DNA from: a bacterium
GTDB lineage: Bacteria; Patescibacteria; Dojkabacteria; JAKAPS01; JAJZLI01
Reading direction: 5' to 3'
Assembly: GCA_021816845.1 (NCBI GenBank)
Contig: JAKAWT010000001.1
Span: 248,001-312,000, forward strand
Length of the DNA: 64,000 nucleotides
Shown here: positions 60,200 to 64,000 of the stretch, piece after piece
How positions within the stretch are numbered: the first letter of the stretch is position 1
Layout: each line of letters begins with the position of its first letter
The notes under the pieces: generated by a model
The model's database searches: none
What the model saw: the letters and a program-made list of their open reading frames with translations, nothing else
Told to the model about the DNA's origin: nothing
Position numbers and translations under genes: made by a program

Positions 60200-60523
60200 A
60201 TGCTTGAAAAAATCAGTTTTAAAAGGAAAATAGTTGCTGTAAAAAAAAATATTAAGTTAAAGGAAATTATAGATAACACATTAATAGATATATTTGGTGA
60301 GGAAATAGATCTTATTAAACGCAAAAATAAAGAACCTCAATTAAAATATAAATATATACGCAAAGGAAATATTACAATAATAACACCAAGCTCTGTTATT
60401 GCACAGGAAATTATCCTTAAAAAGAATCTAATTATGGATAGTATTAATAATATACTAATTAAAAACAAAGATATAGATATTAAAGTAAAAGATATAAAGG
60501 TGAAAATAAAATCTTTGGATTAA
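60200..60523 (+). CDS. DciA/DUF721-like protein
   Basis: A 107-residue basic protein. The C-terminal part has the DUF721/DciA pattern: NITIITPSSVIAQEIILKK, NSINNILI-like and DIKVKDIKVKI, i.e. a strand, a helix with the ssv-x-aqEl motif and a final strand. DciA loads or assists the DnaB helicase in bacteria lacking DnaC and is often encoded near dnaA and dnaN, as here. The Trp common in DciA proteins is absent. It is convergent with dnaN. Confidence 0.6.
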   Translation: MLEKISFKRKIVAVKKNIKLKEIIDNTLIDIFGEEIDLIKRKNKEPQLKYKYIRKGNITIITPSSVIAQEIILKKNLIMDSINNILIKNKDIDIKVKDIKVKIKSLD

Positions 60524-60550
60524 AATCCTTAGACTAAGATATTATTAAAA

Positions 60551-61696
60551 CTATCTTTCTTGTAGTGGTGTCATTAGGTAGGTAAAATTTGGATCAGATG
60601 TGTCTTCAAATTTAGAAACTTTCTTTTTTTGTGGGTTATTAGTTTGTATTTGTAATTCATTACCCTCAACATGATTTAAAAAATCCATAAGATACTTTGA
60701 ATTAAAACAAATAACACCTTTTTCCCCTTCTATTTTTGTACTAATAAAACTTACACTCTCACCAACTTCAGCAAGAGAAGAATAGATTTTTATTTCATTT
60801 TTTTTAGGATTTAAATCTAAATATATTCTTGATATATCTTTAAATTTAAAAATGTTTGAAAGCTTAACAACATCTCTAAATTCTTCAAAATTAATGGTAA
60901 ATTTATTATCAAATGATTCTGGAAATATTTTTTTATAATCAGGATATTTTCCATCTATAATCCTAGATATAAATTTTACATTAAGTATTTCAAATATCAA
61001 TTGATTTTTATTCTCAGTTTCAGATATATATATATAAGTATCATCATCTACATTAAGTTCTTTTATTATTTTAGAAATATTATCAACTGATGTAGTAGGG
61101 ATAATAATATCTCTATCAGTTTCTTTTTTTACCTCAACATTGGATATTTTATAACTTGAAAATCTAAATCCATTTATTCCAATCAATTTTAAAGATGATT
61201 TATTTGAAGATATACTTGTTTCAAACAATATACCATTTAATATTGTTTTTGACTGATCAGTTGATGAAGCAAAAGTCACTTTATCAGCAGCATTAGAGAA
61301 ATCTAAAGCGTTTATTTTTATGAAATAATCATTTTTTTTGTCCTTAAATTCAGGAAATTCATCTGAAGGTATAGTATTTAGAGAAATTTCATTTTTTAAA
61401 TCTGAAATTATAAGTTTAAAATTTTCAACCTTTATATTTACAGCTTCAGATTTAAGATTTGACAGAAAATCATATAAATTCTTTAAATTTACTGTTATTG
61501 ACCCTTCTTTTACAATTTCTACTCCACAATATGAAACTATAGTCTGTTCCATATCTGTCGCACAAATTTTAATTTTTCCTTCCTCTGTATTTAGAAGAAC
61601 ATTAGATAATATAGGAATACTAGATCTGAAATTTTGTACTTTACTTGCAAAATTTAAAGACTCTAATAAATTTTCACGAACTACATTTATCTCCAT
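60551..61696 (-). CDS. dnaN: DNA polymerase III beta subunit (sliding clamp)
   Basis: 381 residues. The three-domain clamp pattern is seen: LESLNFASKVQNFRSSIPILSNVLL at the start, NGILFETSISSNKSSLKLIGINGFRFSS in outline in the second domain, and ICFNSKYLMDFLNHVEG in the third. The C-terminus is YLMTPLQER where most clamps end MPxR. DnaN encircles DNA and tethers the polymerase. It lies beside dnaA but is separated from it by 349 bases that contain DnaA-box-like sequences. Confidence 0.94.
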   Translation of the reverse strand: MEINVVRENLLESLNFASKVQNFRSSIPILSNVLLNTEEGKIKICATDMEQTIVSYCGVEIVKEGSITVNLKNLYDFLSNLKSEAVNIKVENFKLIISDLKNEISLNTIPSDEFPEFKDKKNDYFIKINALDFSNAADKVTFASSTDQSKTILNGILFETSISSNKSSLKLIGINGFRFSSYKISNVEVKKETDRDIIIPTTSVDNISKIIKELNVDDDTYIYISETENKNQLIFEILNVKFISRIIDGKYPDYKKIFPESFDNKFTINFEEFRDVVKLSNIFKFKDISRIYLDLNPKKNEIKIYSSLAEVGESVSFISTKIEGEKGVICFNSKYLMDFLNHVEGNELQIQTNNPQKKKVSKFEDTSDPNFTYLMTPLQER

Positions 61697-61899
61697 AAAA
61701 CTTTTCTCTTCTTTTAATAATATATAAATTTTAGTAGTCTTATTAGGTATTGTTTATAAGTTTAAAATAAACAATAAAACATATATCTTATATAGTTTAA
61801 TCTTGGTGTATTTCCTGTTTATAATATAAAATTATATTATAAATTGCAAAAACACTAATATTTTTTATATAGATTATAATAAAACCTAGTTACTATAAC

Positions 61900-61908
61900 T
61901 GTGTATAA
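61900..61908 (-). promoter_or_regulatory. DnaA box
   Basis: TGTGTATAA, the reverse complement of TTATACACA (consensus TTATNCACA). Confidence 0.55.
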
Positions 61909-61991
61909 TTAATTCAAAATGTTTATTATTTGTGTACTAAAAAATAATTGTTTTTTCAAAATACACACAAAAATTAATATTTATAAACATC

Positions 61992-62000
61992 TTATACACA
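61992..62000 (+). promoter_or_regulatory. DnaA box
   Basis: TTATACACA, fits the consensus TTATNCACA. Confidence 0.55.
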
Positions 62001-62045
62001 CACAATATTCATAATATACACACATAATAATATTCTTTAAAAGAG

Positions 62046-63467
62046 CTACAACTGGTGCCTGATCTCTGCTATTTGGTCTTTAATTTGTAGATCAACATCA
62101 ATTAAATTTTCAATCTTATCCACACCATGCATTATTGTAGTATGGTCTTTTCTTTTAAGTATTGATGCAACTTCTACAAGAGAAAGGTTTAAATCTGTTC
62201 TTAAAATATACATAGCAATTTGTCTAGGTAATACAACTTTAACAGTTCTTCTCTCTCCAAAAATATCTTTTCTTGAAACTTCATATTTTTCACAAATAGA
62301 GTCTATAACATCTTTAGGTCTAAGTCTTTTTTGTCTTTTTTTTCTTGATATACCAATATATTTTGATATATCTTCTGGAGTTAACTCTTTATTTAGAGAA
62401 GTTTGCAGAGCGATTACTTTAGTTAATACACCTTCTAGTTCTCTAATATTAGATTCAATACTTATTGCTATCATTGAAAGAACTTCATCTTTAATTCTAA
62501 TCCCTCTTTCCTCACATTTTTTTCTTAAAATTGCCACCCTTGTTTCTTCATCTGGAAGAGAGATATCTGCAACCATACCACCTTCAAATCTAGAAACAAG
62601 TCTTTCTTCTAAATTTTCTATATCTCTTGGATGTCTATCAGAAGCTAAAATGATTTGTTTATTTGCTTGGTGAAGAGTATTGAATGTATGAAAAAATTCT
62701 TCTTGTGTACCTTTTCTTCCTGATATGAATTGAATATCATCTATTATAAGCACATCATTCTCCCTATACTGTTTTCTAAAATTTTCGGATTTACCTTTCT
62801 TTATAGAATTTATAAGTTCATTAAGAAATGTTTCACTACTTACATACGCAACCTTATAATCAGGATTTTTTTCTAATATAGAATTTCCTATAGCTTGCAT
62901 AAGATGTGTTTTTCCAAGACCTACTCCTCCAAATACAAAAAATGGGTTATATATTTCTCCAGGTTTATCTATTATTGCACAAGCAGCTGCATGAGCAAGT
63001 CTATTAGATGAACCAACAATAAAATTTTCAAGTGAATATTTAGGATTTAGACCAGCTTTTATTAAAGAAGAGTCTCTTGTAGTTTCAAATTCTTTTTTTG
63101 AAGCATCTTTTGTATTTGAATCTTTAGTGTTTGTTTCAAACAAAGGAGTATTTTCGACAATATCTCCTTTTTTTACAACTAAAGTTATTTCTACAGGTTT
63201 TCCATAAGCATCAGATAAAGCCTTTCTTGTAATATTTAAATAATTCAGATTAATATAATCGGATGTGAATGAATTGGGACAAGATATTTTTGCAATACCA
63301 TCTTTTATGTCAATAAGTTTTGTTTTTGAAAACCATATGTGATAGTTTTTTTCAGAAATATTTAGCCTTATTTGGGATACAGCAATTTTCCAAATTCCTG
63401 GTAGTAGATCTTTTTGATCTGAACTTTTTGAATTTGAATCTTGAATTTTCCCGAAATTTCTATGCAT
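62046..63467 (-). CDS. dnaA: Chromosomal replication initiator DnaA
   Basis: 473 residues. Domain I (about 25-95), a linker (about 100-140), the AAA+ domain with Walker A FGGVGLGKTHLMQAIG (about 176-191) and Walker B VLIIDDIQFISGRKGTQ (about 236-252), and the C-terminal DNA-binding domain with VVLPRQIAMYILR and KDHTTIMHGVDKIE (about 440-453). DnaA binds DnaA boxes and opens the origin. It is not next to rpmH, which lies about 17 kb away, unlike the classic rpmH-dnaA-dnaN order. Confidence 0.98.
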   Translation of the reverse strand: MHRNFGKIQDSNSKSSDQKDLLPGIWKIAVSQIRLNISEKNYHIWFSKTKLIDIKDGIAKISCPNSFTSDYINLNYLNITRKALSDAYGKPVEITLVVKKGDIVENTPLFETNTKDSNTKDASKKEFETTRDSSLIKAGLNPKYSLENFIVGSSNRLAHAAACAIIDKPGEIYNPFFVFGGVGLGKTHLMQAIGNSILEKNPDYKVAYVSSETFLNELINSIKKGKSENFRKQYRENDVLIIDDIQFISGRKGTQEEFFHTFNTLHQANKQIILASDRHPRDIENLEERLVSRFEGGMVADISLPDEETRVAILRKKCEERGIRIKDEVLSMIAISIESNIRELEGVLTKVIALQTSLNKELTPEDISKYIGISRKKRQKRLRPKDVIDSICEKYEVSRKDIFGERRTVKVVLPRQIAMYILRTDLNLSLVEVASILKRKDHTTIMHGVDKIENLIDVDLQIKDQIAEIRHQL

Positions 63468-63687
63468 AGTTTAAATAAAAAAAGTCAAAATATTTAGTGT
63501 TAGGCACAAAAATAAAACTTAAGGATTCCTTAACAAGGATTAGGATCCAAGAGGCAGACACGAATAAGGGTATCAAATTGTGGATAACTTTTCAAGTAAT
63601 CTACTAAATACTTATTATTGTAATATTTGTTTTACAATATAAAAACAGCTCTGGTATTTTAAAAAAAAAGACTTTATTATTATAGAA
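63468..63687. other. dnaA upstream region with a perfect DnaA box (candidate oriC)
   Basis: 220 bases between dnaA and the divergent pilin gene. It has a perfect DnaA box at 63579-63587, AT-rich runs around 63600-63690 and an A-run at 63661-63669. A GGATTAGGATCC-like sequence at 63536-63549 recalls the 15-bp repeat family. Together with the region downstream of dnaA, this is the best oriC candidate. Confidence 0.6.
63579..63587 (-). promoter_or_regulatory. Consensus DnaA box
   Basis: TGTGGATAA, the exact reverse complement of TTATCCACA. Confidence 0.75.
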
Positions 63688-64000
63688 ATGGAAAAGGATT
63701 TAGCTCTAGAGAGTTTATACAAAAGAGATACACAAAAAATTAGGGCAATATGGATTGGCTCTAAGGGTTTCACTTTAATTGAAATATTAATAGTTATAGT
63801 TATTATTGCAATATTAGCTCTTGTTGTTTTTATCGCAATAAATCCAGCTGGAAGAATAAGTGATTCTCAAAATACTACAAGTATTAAAAATGTAAAAGCA
63901 ATCGTTAATGCAATAGAAACATATACAATTGACCATAATGGAACAATACCACCTTCAATTCCTAGCCTACCATCTCCTTTTATAACTACAAATACATCAA
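63688..64000 (+). CDS. Type IV pilin / GspG-like protein (cut by window end)
   Basis: 104 residues are visible from the ATG at 63688 to the window end. A long leader (about 26 residues, ending IGSKG) precedes FTLIEILIVIVIIAILALVVFIAINP, the pilin helix with Glu5. The following INPAGRISDSQNTTSIKNVKAIVNAIETY resembles the alpha-helix and early loop of GspG/PilA-type pilins. The leader is longer than in most pilins. It is separate from the main pilus locus and next to the origin; it may encode a major pilin. A -10-like TATTAT (63675-63680) lies 7 bases before the ATG. Confidence 0.82.
   Translation, partial: MEKDLALESLYKRDTQKIRAIWIGSKGFTLIEILIVIVIIAILALVVFIAINPAGRISDSQNTTSIKNVKAIVNAIETYTIDHNGTIPPSIPSLPSPFITTNTS

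Larger units (their letters stand above)
61697..62045. other. AT-rich dnaN-dnaA intergenic region with DnaA boxes (candidate origin part)
   Basis: 349 bases, very AT-rich, no gene. DnaA-box candidates are TGTGTATAA (61900-61908, reverse of TTATACACA) and TTATACACA (61992-62000), with weaker TGTGTACTA (61931-61939) and ATATACACA (62014-62022). The AT-rich runs at 61730-61890 could serve as an unwinding element. The region resembles one half of a bipartite oriC, the other half lying upstream of dnaA. Confidence 0.6.

Noticed and set aside
61730..61890. Possible tRNA or small RNA in the dnaN-dnaA gap
   Set aside because: The sequence is almost entirely A and T with no cloverleaf, T-loop GTTCRA motif or stable stem.
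1..64000. Alternative genetic code with UGA as glycine or tryptophan
   Set aside because: Several conserved genes end at TGA with the next gene starting immediately, and conserved Trp positions use TGG. UGA is a stop here.

Overview
The window looks like a chromosomal segment of a reduced-genome bacterium of the Candidate Phyla Radiation (Patescibacteria). The evidence is the AT-rich sequence, short spacers and frequent gene overlaps, a type IV pilus system built on few genes (PilB, PilC, a fused PilM-PilN, PilO and many pilin-like proteins), duplicated PrgI/TraC/VirB4-type genes, sortase-linked surface proteins, a lone type II NADH dehydrogenase, and many short membrane-anchored orphans. UGA works as a stop codon here, so this is not the UGA-glycine code of Gracilibacteria/Absconditabacteria. 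I cannot place the lineage more precisely. No rRNA, tRNA, CRISPR array or insertion sequence was recognised.

Layout. 0-2.6 kb: start of nusA on the minus strand, then a VIT-family transporter, a protease-less Lon-type AAA+ protein and a family 4 uracil-DNA glycosylase. 2.6-12.5 kb: a five-gene minus-strand surface operon headed by a 1922-residue protein with two IPT/TIG domains and twelve kelch-like repeats. It also encodes two DUF916-like membrane-anchored proteins and a small protein sharing the giant's C-terminal domain. 12.6-14.6 kb: dnaJ and a sortase. 14.7-25.9 kb: two parallel type IV secretion-like modules on the minus strand, separated by an AbiE-type toxin-antitoxin pair and a polymer-forming membrane protein. 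26-43.7 kb: a HAD phosphatase, galU, a membrane-anchored solute-binding protein and the type IV pilus locus, interrupted by minus-strand genes for an AAA ATPase, NDH-2, a GGDEF protein and two SHOCT proteins, and ending in an rsmA homologue. 43.8-45.2 kb: yidC, rnpA, rpmH. 45.4-51.5 kb: pentose phosphate and glucose-6-phosphate genes (rpiB, rpe, zwf, pgi, tal, gnd) plus a cyclase-family hydrolase. 52-55.4 kb: hrcA-grpE-dnaK with a CIRCE-like operator. 55.5-60.5 kb: envelope genes including a WecA/MraY-type glycosyltransferase, and a DciA-like protein. 60.5-64 kb: dnaN, dnaA and a probable replication origin, then the start of another pilin gene.

How the parts fit. Much of the window serves the cell surface: pili, a secretion-like apparatus, a sortase and large adhesin-like proteins, as expected of an episymbiont or attached cell. 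Central metabolism is represented by an oxidative pentose phosphate operon in which every step from glucose-6-phosphate to ribulose-5-phosphate is present except a recognisable 6-phosphogluconolactonase. A cyclase-family hydrolase heads that operon and is a candidate for the missing step.

Two sequence-level patterns stand out. First, a family of 15-bp tandem units built on short palindromes (GGATC-NN-GATCC, GGTAC-NN-GTACC and relatives) occurs inside at least ten unrelated genes, in different reading frames. Second, several genes have a good -35/-10 promoter whose -10 hexamer ends 6-10 bases before the start codon, suggesting leaderless or nearly leaderless mRNAs. This pattern also corrects several start codons.
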